60,312 bases of DNA, taken from an uncultured Eggerthellaceae bacterium (GTDB taxonomy: Bacteria > Actinomycetota > Coriobacteriia > Coriobacteriales > Eggerthellaceae). How positions within the stretch are numbered: position 1 is the stretch's first letter; each line of letters starts with the position of its first letter. Below are positions 21,301 to 28,398 of the stretch, in pieces. Under the pieces are notes generated by a model that saw nothing but the letters and a program-made list of their open reading frames with translations, was not told where the DNA came from and searched no databases. The stretch lies in assembly GCA_903789415.1 (NCBI GenBank), contig CAIFEG010000009.1:1-60312 (forward strand), written 5' to 3'. The translations under genes and the position numbers were made by a program.

Positions 21301-21401
21301 AGAAAAACTCAAGTAAACAGAATTCCTCGAAGAAAGCTGATCAAAAGAGCGGCTATAACGGAGCGAAACGTCTTCGCAGGCAGCATCGAAACCAGAAATA
21401 A
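18318..21401 (+). CDS. secDF: Fused protein translocase subunit SecDF
   Basis: SecDF is the membrane RND-type motor that pulls proteins through SecYEG by the proton gradient. SecD comes first: a span near residue 45, the DLQGGLSVVL motif, the large extracytoplasmic domain and five spans (YLLLFYRGLGF onward). SecF follows, with YRKFFLTLAACVV and the GIEFVGGTSIEF motif, and five more spans. A Lys/Glu/Ala-rich tail of about 150 residues is added, longer than in most SecF proteins. The chosen ATG has a GGAG site; the open frame upstream has no good start. yajC is absent here. Confidence 0.95.
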   Translation: MAKKTQEEEQLSSFADTKKSDTHKHHKMAGNVRRNMWLLIVTTVLVIGSIFMFTPLQERIHQGLDLQGGLSVVLTAQSTDGGDVSNDDMNESRSIIESRVNALGASEASVQRQGNNQILVQIPGMSDTSEALRTIGRTGQLEFARLDSFTDSTIRQEIDSGQLTQSSTITDDFGNTFRTGDETPITVEPGTYTPIITGANIRSVNVDRENGSGVHYAVNITLDDAGRQAFADASRDLVGDHGKIVIILDNQVQSAPAVQSVIDGGEVSITGNYTQQEANDLKTVLDSGALPVSFQVQSASTVGPTLGQGALQSGVLVAGIGLLLVMLYLLLFYRGLGFLTAGAMAVFAVMYLGLLALLSHFNQFSLSLAGIAGIVLTIGMAADSSILTLERFREEIRFGRSVRAASITGVRHGIMTSIDADLVTLVSALTLFFLGSSSVKGFGLTLALGIGCDIAMMLLFKAPTIRLLAPHSIAHHPGFWGIKDCETASEVYTELAHREDIPVERAVSYEAINSKENKLNATRRAGEAGAKAADAASNLKGRFIKHDIKFLKYRKFFLTLAACVVVFFCVVIGVRGINLGIEFVGGTSIEFDNTGSLTTDQLRQELDAQGQPNAVIQTVDNNGEAGFIVRTSETDAANASALATQVSSDLNLANNSFQVSTIGPDWGTSIIHSMVLALAVSFLLIIIYIAIRFEYKMGITAIIALCHDIILVLGIYALLGRELTPNTVAALLTILGYSLYDTVVVFHRITDNLQHLHVKCTFMTMANHSMNQVFIRSINTTLSSIIPVAAMMIFGSQTLQDFAFAMTIGLISGAYSSIAIACPLYALWKQREPKYKKLVKKYGNEVGVLELVKKTATAQANEEAAEKASAGASTGTATQTPGAVSNLQEASANSTSKGKKGGSAHVEGAVLTNNGQLTVVVDAPKTGAQLAKEKRAKERKEQSRSKAEEKKKEAAKEEANTISAGVPGVRYVEGSQSAKEAEENKQQAKQKEAEKKNSSKQNSSKKADQKSGYNGAKRLRRQHRNQK

Positions 21402-21410
21402 GGCATTGAA

Positions 21411-21761
21411 ATGAGCAATTCAGACCAAGCTTCAAAGGGTGTTCGCAAGGGGAGTGCGCCCAATTTTGCTCCGCCGGTACAAGAAGGTGAGACATTTACC
21501 TTTGAAGACGAAAATGGCGACAAAATTCAGATGGAATTCTTGGGTTTGATCGTCGATGGGGATACACGGTTTGCGTATTTCTTCCCGGTGACTCAGAACA
21601 CTCCTGCGAAATCCTCGGGAGAAGTAGTGGTGACCGAAGTCACCGAGCTCGATGAGGACGGGCAGCCTTCCGGGTTTGAGCTGGTAACCGATAACCATAT
21701 CGCTGATGAGGCGTATGAGATGTTCAAAAAAGCTACGAAGGACATCTATCGTTTCGAATAA
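21411..21761 (+). CDS. DUF1292 family protein
   Basis: This is a small acidic soluble protein (116 aa). The pattern ETFTFEDENGDKIQMEFLG, then RFAYFFPV and a VTEVTELDEDG stretch, matches DUF1292, a conserved Gram-positive family of unknown function usually called YrzB-like. It starts ten bases after secDF, so it is probably in the same transcript, and it ends in a tandem repeat that begins on its stop codon. Confidence 0.85.
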   Translation: MSNSDQASKGVRKGSAPNFAPPVQEGETFTFEDENGDKIQMEFLGLIVDGDTRFAYFFPVTQNTPAKSSGEVVVTEVTELDEDGQPSGFELVTDNHIADEAYEMFKKATKDIYRFE

Positions 21762-21791
21762 AAGTTGGCCGTTGCAAAAGTTGGTCGTTGC
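21760..21791 (+). repeat. 16-base tandem duplication at the DUF1292 gene stop
   Basis: AAAAGTTGGCCGTTGC is followed at once by AAAAGTTGGTCGTTGC, with 15 of 16 bases identical. The first copy begins inside the TAA stop. A short TTGC/GCAA hairpin and five T near 21812 come after and may end transcription. Confidence 0.85.
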
Positions 21792-21830
21792 CGTGGCAAT
21801 ATTAGTCTTTTTGCCCAGAGAGATACGGTT

Positions 21831-22625
21831 TTAGAACACTATATTGAGCACAACACAGGCGACAAGGTCGAGTGCAACGAGTATGAGAGAGACGGTATCT
21901 TTGCGCGTAAAAATGAGCGGATGGAGGCGCGTGCGTCCTTGATTTCCGTGATAACACCGCGCATCCATCGCAAGCGAAAGTGTTTCTGCGTGACGAAATG
22001 CGCTGGTAAAGAGCGGAATAAAAAAGCTTGAAAGCTTACGTCCGTTCCCCCTCGTCGAAAGTTCGGCGCCACGAGACATTTGCGCCGCGCGAATATCGCG
22101 CCATTCTTCAACAACCTGCGGTATGAACCGAAGTGTCATTCCCATAACTTCGCTGATTTCATGGGTCGGCACGCCAAAATGGCTTAGGGGAGACAGAAGG
22201 GATTCAAACGCACTCGTAATATCCATCGAGGTGGTGGTAAGAGTCAGAAGACACGCGATAAAAAGCATCAAGGTTAATCTGATGCTCAAGAAAATTGCCG
22301 ATTCGATGCCGCCTTGGCTGATGACAAAAATTCCCCAGCTTGCGTATACCGTGCCACCTTGTATAAAAAGGATATTAAAAATTGCGGTCATAATGACGAT
22401 AAACGAGAGCGGGGCAATGGAACGAAATGCCTGTTGAACAGGAACATGGGACAGCGCATAGAGCACTGCAATCAACACCGCTTCAAGTCCAAGCACCGCA
22501 TAGTTTCCCGCAGTGAGCAAAGCGATCGTGATAACAAGCAACGCGATGAGCTTTCCCCGTGGATCAAGGGAATGAATCGGGCTTTTCGTGTCCCAATATC
22601 TTCCAAAAAGAGCGTCGGTATTCAC
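21831..22625 (-). CDS. ecfT: ECF transporter T component EcfT
   Basis: EcfT is the membrane coupling subunit that links the ATPases to the S component. It has hydrophobic spans in the N-terminal half, a long cytoplasmic helix, and the two coupling motifs AAQMSRGAEL and SLAMDARCY. Length is 264 aa. The GTG start overlaps the ATPase stop by four bases (GTGA). It is the last gene of the riboflavin transporter unit, although an EcfT can also serve other S components in the cell. Confidence 0.95.
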   Translation of the reverse strand: MNTDALFGRYWDTKSPIHSLDPRGKLIALLVITIALLTAGNYAVLGLEAVLIAVLYALSHVPVQQAFRSIAPLSFIVIMTAIFNILFIQGGTVYASWGIFVISQGGIESAIFLSIRLTLMLFIACLLTLTTTSMDITSAFESLLSPLSHFGVPTHEISEVMGMTLRFIPQVVEEWRDIRAAQMSRGAELSTRGNGRKLSSFFIPLFTSAFRHAETLSLAMDARCYHGNQGRTRLHPLIFTRKDTVSLILVALDLVACVVLNIVF

Positions 22626-24541
22626 TTTGACGCTCCCTTTACATCGTTTGAGTCGCTGACTTGGTGAGAGCCACCGGCTTGCTGGCCGGGACCAGGTTTT
22701 TGCTGGTGATGTGCGTGAATATACGCGCCGACCAAGGAATCTACTAGTGTCTGCATGTCATAGAGTTTATCCATGGGAAGGGGGATACCGGCGCGTGCGA
22801 GTGACTCAGCCATTTTCTGCGGCTGAGGCTGGTCAAGCCCTATCTCGCGCAATGCGTCTCCATTGCGAAACACCTTTTCAGGAGTGTCATAGGCAACAAT
22901 TTCGCCATCATCAAGTACAAGCAGCCTATCGCAGGTTTGTGCCAGGTCATCCATGGAATGCGAAACCATAATAACCGTAATCTTGAGTTCATCGTGCAAA
23001 TGAGCAATGAGATCCAAAAAAGCCTGATGATTTTTCGGATCAAGCCCCGCGCAGGGTTCATCGAGCACCAAGGTGGAGGGACGCATGGCAAGCACGCCCG
23101 CAAATGCAACGCGGCGCTGCTGCCCGCCAGACAGCGTAAAGGGGTTTTTATCCCGCACCTCTGCAGGGTCAAGCCCTACCAGTTCAAGAGCCCTATTTGT
23201 GCGCTGTTCTATTTCAGCATCGGTACATCCCAGATTTTTAGGCCCAAAGGCAACGTCTTCGGCTACGGTTGCTGCGAATAACTGCTTTTCCGGATATTGA
23301 AATACCAGTCCTACCTTTTCGCGCGTCTGGCTTGCTTGTTGCTTATCGGACATATTGTGCCCATTAATAAACACTTGACCTATTGTCGGTTGCAAAAGCC
23401 CATTAAGCATCTGAAGCAGGGTAGATTTTCCACTTCCCGTATGTCCTGCAATTCCTAAAAATTCTCCTGCGGGAAGAATAAATGAAAGATCGTGAAGTGC
23501 CCACGAGATGCCTTCGGTGTCCTTTGATATGGTTCGCTTCTGCTTTTTTGAAAGCGGATCGTATGTATATGAAAGATGCTGCACTTCCACGGTTGCCCCT
23601 GCATTGGACTTAGGCTGTGGACGCAACTTTTCTTGCTCCAGACGCGCTTGGGTTATTGCTTTCATGTAGCGTGCGGAATAACCCTGTATTTTTTTATCGT
23701 TTACATGTGGTAAAGAACCATAGATGTTCGCGAATAGATGAACGATTTCTTCTTGGGTATCGCGTGCTTTTACGTGCATACGAATGGGAATATGCCGATC
23801 TTGCAGCTCGTGACACAGCGTTGCGGCGAACGGGGTGTCCAAATCCAGATGCTCTATTTTGTCAGGATGAGCGAAAATTGTTTGGGGAGAGCCCGAAGTT
23901 ACGATCTTCCCATTCTGCATAACCAGGATTTCGTCGGCAAGTGTCGCTTCTTCCATAAAATGCGTGATCATAACGATGGTGTAACCCTCGCCGTTTAACT
24001 TCTTACAAATTTTCTGGAGGCTTTTTCTGCCTGCAGGGTCGAGCATTGCACTCGCTTCGTCGAAGATCAGAATGCGGGGATGCATCGCAAGGGCGCCTGC
24101 GATCGCAACGCGCTGCTTTTGTCCGCCGGAAAGTGCATGTGTTTCATGCTTTTCGTATCCCGAAAGCCCCACCATCTTTAATGATTCGGTCACGCGGTCT
24201 CGAATCTGAGGAGTGGGGATACCGAGGTTTTCTGGCCCAAAGGCCACGTCATCCTCTACCAATGTTGCGACAAGCTGGTCATCGGGGTTTTGAAACACCA
24301 TTCCCGCATTGCTGCGCACAAAATAGGTATTCTTGGGGTCCTCGGTATCGTGATCGAGCACCGTAACCGTGCCGCGATCAGGGGTGAGAAGCGCATTAAT
24401 CTGTTTCGCCAGCGTGCTTTTCCCCGAGCCGTTTCCGCCGAGGATGCACACGAACTGACCTTCGCCTATGTCAAGATTGACATCGTCAAGCACATAGGTT
24501 TTTCTATCGTAGGTATATCCAACATTATCGAAATTGATCAT
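22622..24541 (-). CDS. ecfA: Fused ECF transporter ATPase EcfA1-EcfA2
   Basis: Two ABC ATPase domains that are usually separate EcfA and EcfA' proteins lie in one 639-aa chain. Domain 1 has Walker A GGNGSGKST (35-43), the LSGGQKQRVAIAG signature and ILIFDEASAMLDP. Domain 2, from about residue 320, has GHTGSGKST, TLSGGQQRRVAFAG and TLVLDEPCAGLDP. A Lys/Gln-rich linker joins them. A GAGG site stands 7 bases before the ATG. It drives the RibU transporter encoded just upstream and couples through EcfT. Confidence 0.95.
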   Translation of the reverse strand: MINFDNVGYTYDRKTYVLDDVNLDIGEGQFVCILGGNGSGKSTLAKQINALLTPDRGTVTVLDHDTEDPKNTYFVRSNAGMVFQNPDDQLVATLVEDDVAFGPENLGIPTPQIRDRVTESLKMVGLSGYEKHETHALSGGQKQRVAIAGALAMHPRILIFDEASAMLDPAGRKSLQKICKKLNGEGYTIVMITHFMEEATLADEILVMQNGKIVTSGSPQTIFAHPDKIEHLDLDTPFAATLCHELQDRHIPIRMHVKARDTQEEIVHLFANIYGSLPHVNDKKIQGYSARYMKAITQARLEQEKLRPQPKSNAGATVEVQHLSYTYDPLSKKQKRTISKDTEGISWALHDLSFILPAGEFLGIAGHTGSGKSTLLQMLNGLLQPTIGQVFINGHNMSDKQQASQTREKVGLVFQYPEKQLFAATVAEDVAFGPKNLGCTDAEIEQRTNRALELVGLDPAEVRDKNPFTLSGGQQRRVAFAGVLAMRPSTLVLDEPCAGLDPKNHQAFLDLIAHLHDELKITVIMVSHSMDDLAQTCDRLLVLDDGEIVAYDTPEKVFRNGDALREIGLDQPQPQKMAESLARAGIPLPMDKLYDMQTLVDSLVGAYIHAHHQQKPGPGQQAGGSHQVSDSNDVKGASK

Positions 24542-24632
24542 GCGCTATCCTCATGCATTGCATGTTGCAGATGCCATACATTCAAGGAAACACCTGCAAC
24601 ATCAAGCCTGTAATATCAAAACTCGGAAGGGA

Positions 24633-25244
24633 TTATCTTCCGCGAACTTGATCTTTTACCGGCGTTATTAAGTTTGAAATTGATTTATACACAATCAAGG
24701 TTATCACCGCATTTATCACCGCTTTTGCAATATTGAATGGGATAAGCGCGGGAACGATGAGTGCTTCTACGGACTCGAGCGGAATACCATAGAACAGCGG
24801 GTCAATGACCAGGTTTGCAAGGCACGCAGCCACAATCATGACGATTGCGCTTACGACAAGAGCAACAATAGCCCCCTTGAAGGTACGATGATGATGATAA
24901 ATTGACGCAGCAGGAGCAATAACCGCAATTGCCACAATCATGTTCATTACGGCGCCCACCCAATTGCCGGTAAACATTGCATGGATAGCGGCGCAAATAA
25001 TCCCCACGGTCACTCCAATGCCTCCGCTGTACGCAAAGCCGCAGACAAGAGCGGGAACAAGGGATGCATCATATCGAAGGAAGGAAACGCCAGGTATCAA
25101 GGGAATCTCAATGAAACTTAAGAGAACTGCAATCGCGCACATGAGCGCCATAATGGCCAGCTCTTTTGTTGTCCATTTATTTGTGTTCGTGAATTGCGTT
25201 GGTTCTGACTCATTTTGAGTCTGGGTTTGAGCCTTCTTTGCCAT
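24633..25244 (-). CDS. ribU: Riboflavin ECF transporter S component RibU
   Basis: RibU is the substrate-binding membrane subunit for riboflavin. After a Gln/Thr-rich leader, five or six spans are visible. The motif IEIPLIPGVSFLRYDASLVPALVCGFAYSGG matches the conserved RibU region, where family members read close to PFLKLDFSDIPALIGG. The FMN riboswitch in its leader makes riboflavin the substrate with good confidence. The chosen ATG (MAKKAQTQ) has a GGAGAGG site; an 18-codon longer frame lacks one. Length is 203 aa. It is followed by ecfA and ecfT. Confidence 0.92.
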   Translation of the reverse strand: MAKKAQTQTQNESEPTQFTNTNKWTTKELAIMALMCAIAVLLSFIEIPLIPGVSFLRYDASLVPALVCGFAYSGGIGVTVGIICAAIHAMFTGNWVGAVMNMIVAIAVIAPAASIYHHHRTFKGAIVALVVSAIVMIVAACLANLVIDPLFYGIPLESVEALIVPALIPFNIAKAVINAVITLIVYKSISNLITPVKDQVRGR

Positions 25245-25412
25245 AATCCTCTCCAATCTTGAGCACTCATGTGTTCGAACGTATGCTCGCAATCGCACAA
25301 AACCCGGTCATGGACCTGGTTGCAGGCATGTAAGTTTGCTCCGCTCGCGCACGTTTGTTGCGCTCAAACGCTCCAAGTTTGATGTTCCGGTTTCGCTTTT
25401 CGCCTTGGAAAG

Positions 25413-25450
25413 AAAAACGACCCGCATGAATATCGTTCCCATGCAGATCG
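25413..25450 (-). terminator. Intrinsic terminator in the FMN riboswitch expression platform
   Basis: Read on the minus strand, CGATCTGCATG pairs with CATGCGGGTCG through 11 positions, including two G-U, around an 11-base loop. TTTTT follows. It lies about 60 bases after the riboswitch core and 170 bases before ribU, so FMN binding would end transcription here. Confidence 0.75.
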
Positions 25451-25506
25451 TGGCAGTTCAATATAACGTGGTGCAGAATAATCTGCCCAGCATTACCTAG
25501 ATAGCC

Positions 25507-25630
25507 GCTGCTTCTTGCATCCGGACTTTAACCGTTGGCTTCGGACTTTAACCGAATCCACCCAAAATGGGGTCGCGGGCTCGTAAAAACTTACCGCCAG
25601 TGGGGAATTTCGCCCCGCCCTGAAACAGTA
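25507..25630 (-). promoter_or_regulatory. FMN riboswitch (RFN element)
   Basis: On the minus strand the RFN core blocks occur in order: AGGGCGGGGCGAAATTCCCC, then CTGGCGGTAA, AGCCCGCGA, GGATTCGGTTAAAGTCCG, CCAACGGTTAAAGTCCGG and ATGCAAGAAG. The family consensus ends the same way, with GACGGTTAAAGTCCGGATG. The GGTTAAAGTCCG block occurs twice, because the stem before it mimics it. It controls ribU-ecfA-ecfT. Confidence 0.96.
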
Positions 25631-25642
25631 CTCACGAAAATC

Positions 25643-25670
25643 ATTATATTCAGGGATTCTCTCTGTGCAA
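25643..25670 (-). promoter_or_regulatory. Promoter of the riboflavin transporter operon
   Basis: On the minus strand TTGCAC and a perfect TATAAT are separated by 16 bases. Transcription would begin a few bases before the RFN element, which fits the leader exactly. Confidence 0.85.
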
Positions 25671-25681
25671 TGCGTTTTTAG

Positions 25682-25695
25682 AATCCGATCGGATT
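25682..25695. promoter_or_regulatory. Perfect 14-base palindrome between ribU and alsT promoters
   Basis: AATCCGATCGGATT is a perfect palindrome 11 bases beyond the -35 of the ribU promoter, between the two divergent genes. It could be an operator for either. No regulator is recognised. Confidence 0.45.
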
Positions 25696-25777
25696 TCGCC
25701 TAATTTATCCCGATATATACATATATTGCGTATCTGCACCATAGAATCCCTACGTAAATGTTCATAATAAGAGTTTC

Positions 25778-27220
25778 GTGAATATAAGTGCTCCTTTTAG
25801 GTTTATCAGTATGCAAGAATTGCTCACACAAATAGACTCGCTGGTTTGGGGAGTCCCCATGATTGTGCTGTTACTCGGCACACATCTGTATATGACATTT
25901 CGCACCCATGGAATTCAGCGAAAACTTCCCAAAGCCATCAAAATGTCCACCGCACAAGATGAAGCGGAAGGCGATGTAAGCCAATTTGGTGCACTTGCAA
26001 CGGCCCTGGCAGCAACGGTTGGAACCGGATCAATTGTCGGTGTTGCCACGGCAATCTTGTCTGGTGGTCCCGGCGCGGTTTTTTGGATGTGGCTTACCGG
26101 CGTCTTTGGAATGGCTACCAAATATGCCGAGGTATATCTCTCGGTTAAATTTCGCGTAAAAGATTCCAATGGCGAAATGCTTGGCGGCGCAATGTATGCC
26201 TGGGAGCGTGCCTTTAAACGAAAAGATAATTCGACGCCATGGTGGGCACATCTGGGTGCCGTGTTGTTCTGCGTGTTTGCCATAATCGCGACACTTGGCA
26301 CCGGATCTGCGGTTCAATCAGCGGCTATGGCGGGAATTATCTCGTCGGCTATACCTGCGATCCCTCATTGGGCTGTTGGCTTGGTTGTCGCAATTGCCGC
26401 GGGTCTCGTCATTTTTGGCGGCGTGAAATCAATTTCGTCGGTATGCGAAAAACTTGTGCCCTTCATGGCTGTTTTCTACGTATCGGGATGCATCATCATT
26501 TTGATTATGTGCGGCGCTTATGTTCCCGATGCACTTGTTACGATTGTTCAATGCGCATTTACGCCTCGTGCCGCTTTCGGAGGTGCCGTAGGGTCAGGCG
26601 TTCTGGTTGCACTGCAATACGGCTGCGCGCGTGGTCTTTTTTCCAACGAGGCAGGCCTTGGTACGGCTCCTATTGTGGCCGCTGCCGCATCGACAAAAAA
26701 TCCTGCTCGTCAATCGCTTGTCGCGATGACCGGCGCATTCTGGTCGACCGTGGTCATTTGTGCGCTCACCGGTATTTCCATGGTCTCGGTGCTCTTGAGC
26801 GATCCGTCGATCCTGGAGGCGGGCACGATTTCACAAGGCGCCGTGCTTACTACCACCGTTTTTTCTAAGATCCCGTATATCGGTACGCCCATATTGGTCG
26901 TGGGGATGGTGTCGTTTGCGTATTCCACGATTCTCGGCTGGAGCTATTATGGGTCGCGCTGTGTGACGTATCTATTCGGATCACGTGCGGTGCGACCGTA
27001 TCAGTTCATCTATATAGTGATGGGATTTTTGGGCGCCATTGGCGTGGGAGATATGGTTTGGGTCATTTCCGATATCGGAAATGCGCTCATGGCACTTCCG
27101 AATGTCATTCTGATTTTAATTCTTTCGGGTATGGTATCCCGCGAAACAAAATACTATGTCTTCGATGGTCACCTTGACGATGAATACCCGGACCCTATTC
27201 CTCAAGTCGATACGAAGTAG
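25778..27220 (+). CDS. Sodium:alanine/amino acid symporter (AGCS family)
   Basis: This is a cytoplasmic membrane carrier that takes up alanine, glycine or a related amino acid with sodium. The family signatures GTGSIVGVATAILSGGPGAVFWMWLTG, GGAMYAWERAF and the SNEAGLGTAP stretch are clear, with 10-11 spans. Length is 480 aa. The GTG start has a poor ribosome site. An ATG 11 codons in (MQELLTQIDSLVWG) resembles the usual family start, and could be the real one. It stands alone, divergent from the riboflavin operon. The exact substrate cannot be read from the sequence. Confidence 0.92.
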   Translation: MNISAPFRFISMQELLTQIDSLVWGVPMIVLLLGTHLYMTFRTHGIQRKLPKAIKMSTAQDEAEGDVSQFGALATALAATVGTGSIVGVATAILSGGPGAVFWMWLTGVFGMATKYAEVYLSVKFRVKDSNGEMLGGAMYAWERAFKRKDNSTPWWAHLGAVLFCVFAIIATLGTGSAVQSAAMAGIISSAIPAIPHWAVGLVVAIAAGLVIFGGVKSISSVCEKLVPFMAVFYVSGCIIILIMCGAYVPDALVTIVQCAFTPRAAFGGAVGSGVLVALQYGCARGLFSNEAGLGTAPIVAAAASTKNPARQSLVAMTGAFWSTVVICALTGISMVSVLLSDPSILEAGTISQGAVLTTTVFSKIPYIGTPILVVGMVSFAYSTILGWSYYGSRCVTYLFGSRAVRPYQFIYIVMGFLGAIGVGDMVWVISDIGNALMALPNVILILILSGMVSRETKYYVFDGHLDDEYPDPIPQVDTK

Positions 27221-27303
27221 GTTTTCGCAGTAGATTTTGTGCCACGGGATTTCCGGCAGCGGGCTTTTCATCAGTAGGCTTTTCACAAATACGTTTTCCA
27301 TCA
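27217..27303 (+). repeat. Six ~15-base degenerate repeats after the alsT-like gene
   Basis: Units of 13-15 bases follow each other from the stop codon: GTAGGTTTTCGCA, GTAGATTTTGTGCCA, CGGGATTTCCGGCA, GCGGGCTTTTCATCA, GTAGGCTTTTCACAA and ATACGTTTTCCATCA. The shared core is GTAGGcTTTTC-CA. It is non-coding. Confidence 0.8.
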
Positions 27304-27332
27304 CGAAGTGCACACACCTTCATAAACTTTAT

Positions 27333-27361
27333 TTGTGTGTGAGTGGTGCGTGATATACAAT
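27333..27361 (+). promoter_or_regulatory. rpsB promoter
   Basis: TTGTGT and TACAAT are separated by 17 bases, about 110 bases before rpsB. The long leader could carry S2 autoregulation, but no known structure was recognised. Confidence 0.5.
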
Positions 27362-27473
27362 ACGAGGGCTGTCAATTACACATGCGCACAGGACCTGCGC
27401 CTGCGAGTGACCTGAAATACGGTTGTGGGCAAGGGGTTGATCGTGTGCAGAGGATTTAACGAACGGAGACATA

Positions 27474-28301
27474 ATGGATAAAATTTCTATCCAAACCCTG
27501 CTTGATGCAGGCGCCCATTTTGGACATCAGACACGCCGCTGGAACCCAAAGATGAAACCATACATTTTTGGTCATCGTGGAGATGTCTACATCATTGATT
27601 TAAAGAAAACGCTGATCGGCATGGATCAAGCGTATTCATTTGTATCAAACCTGGCTGCAAATGGTGGCATTATTCTGTTTGTTGGCACCAAGAAACAAGC
27701 TCAGGAGCCCATTGCGAACGCTGCAAATAGCTGCGGAATGCCGTATGTGAACCAGCGTTGGTTAGGCGGTATGCTCACCAACTTCGTAACCATTCGTTCT
27801 CGCGTTACGCGTATGGAAGAACTCGAAGCTATGGAAACCGACGGCCGCATGGATGCGCTTCCTAAGAAGGAGCAGATGCTTCGCCATAAGGAGCTTACCA
27901 AGTTGCAAACAAACCTCAATGGTATCCGTAACATGAAGCGTCTTCCAGATGCACTGTTTATCATCGATACCAACAAAGAAGCTATCGCGGTTCATGAGGC
28001 AAAACGCCTGGGTATCCCGGTGGTAGGCACGCTGGACACCAACTGTGATCCAGATGATGTGGATTACGGCATTCCTTCAAACGATGACGCAATTCGTTCG
28101 GTGAAATTGCTTGCTGACTTTATTGCGCAGGCAGTTATCGCAGGAACCGGTACACGCGTTACGGCTGAGGAAATGTCTGCCGGTGAAGGTCCTACAGAAA
28201 TTCAGGAAGGCACCGACGAGAAGGCTGCCCCAGCTGCTCAGACCGAGGAAGCTCCAAAGGCTGCAGAAAAACCAGCTGAGGATGCACAATCCACAAAATA
28301 A
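27474..28301 (+). CDS. rpsB: 30S ribosomal protein S2
   Basis: S2 is a late-binding protein of the small ribosomal subunit. The start MDKISIQTLLDAGAHFGHQTRRWNPKM is the classical S2 opening, and the FIIDTNKEAIAVHEAKRLGIPVVGTLDTNCDPD core is present. Length is 275 aa, with an added C-terminal tail of about 45 Ala/Glu/Lys-rich residues after the conserved domain, as in other Actinobacteria. An ACGGAGA site precedes the ATG. tsf follows after 97 bases with a hairpin between, the usual rpsB-tsf pairing. Confidence 0.98.
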   Translation: MDKISIQTLLDAGAHFGHQTRRWNPKMKPYIFGHRGDVYIIDLKKTLIGMDQAYSFVSNLAANGGIILFVGTKKQAQEPIANAANSCGMPYVNQRWLGGMLTNFVTIRSRVTRMEELEAMETDGRMDALPKKEQMLRHKELTKLQTNLNGIRNMKRLPDALFIIDTNKEAIAVHEAKRLGIPVVGTLDTNCDPDDVDYGIPSNDDAIRSVKLLADFIAQAVIAGTGTRVTAEEMSAGEGPTEIQEGTDEKAAPAAQTEEAPKAAEKPAEDAQSTK

Positions 28302-28320
28302 CTTTTGGGTAATGAAATGC

Positions 28321-28354
28321 AGCGCGGCGCATCTTAGGGAAAGATCGTCGCGCT
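28321..28354 (+). terminator. Attenuator-like hairpin between rpsB and tsf
   Basis: AGCGCGGCG pairs with CGTCGCGCT (one G-U). Inside it ATCTT pairs with AAGAT around a five-base loop, with one bulged C. Only three T follow, so partial termination is more likely than full. A second small stem GCGTA/TACGC stands at 28363-28378. Confidence 0.6.
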
Positions 28355-28398
28355 CTTTGTAGGCGTATTTTGCTACGCAATACAGAAAGGACGACAGT

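Noticed and set aside
21765-22031. 88-aa plus-strand frame after the DUF1292 gene
   Set aside because: It runs over the tandem duplication and into the antisense of ecfT. There is no proper start.
25272-25288. LexA-like CGAAC-4-GCTCG in the ribU leader
   Set aside because: One half-site has a mismatch, and control by the FMN riboswitch already explains this leader.
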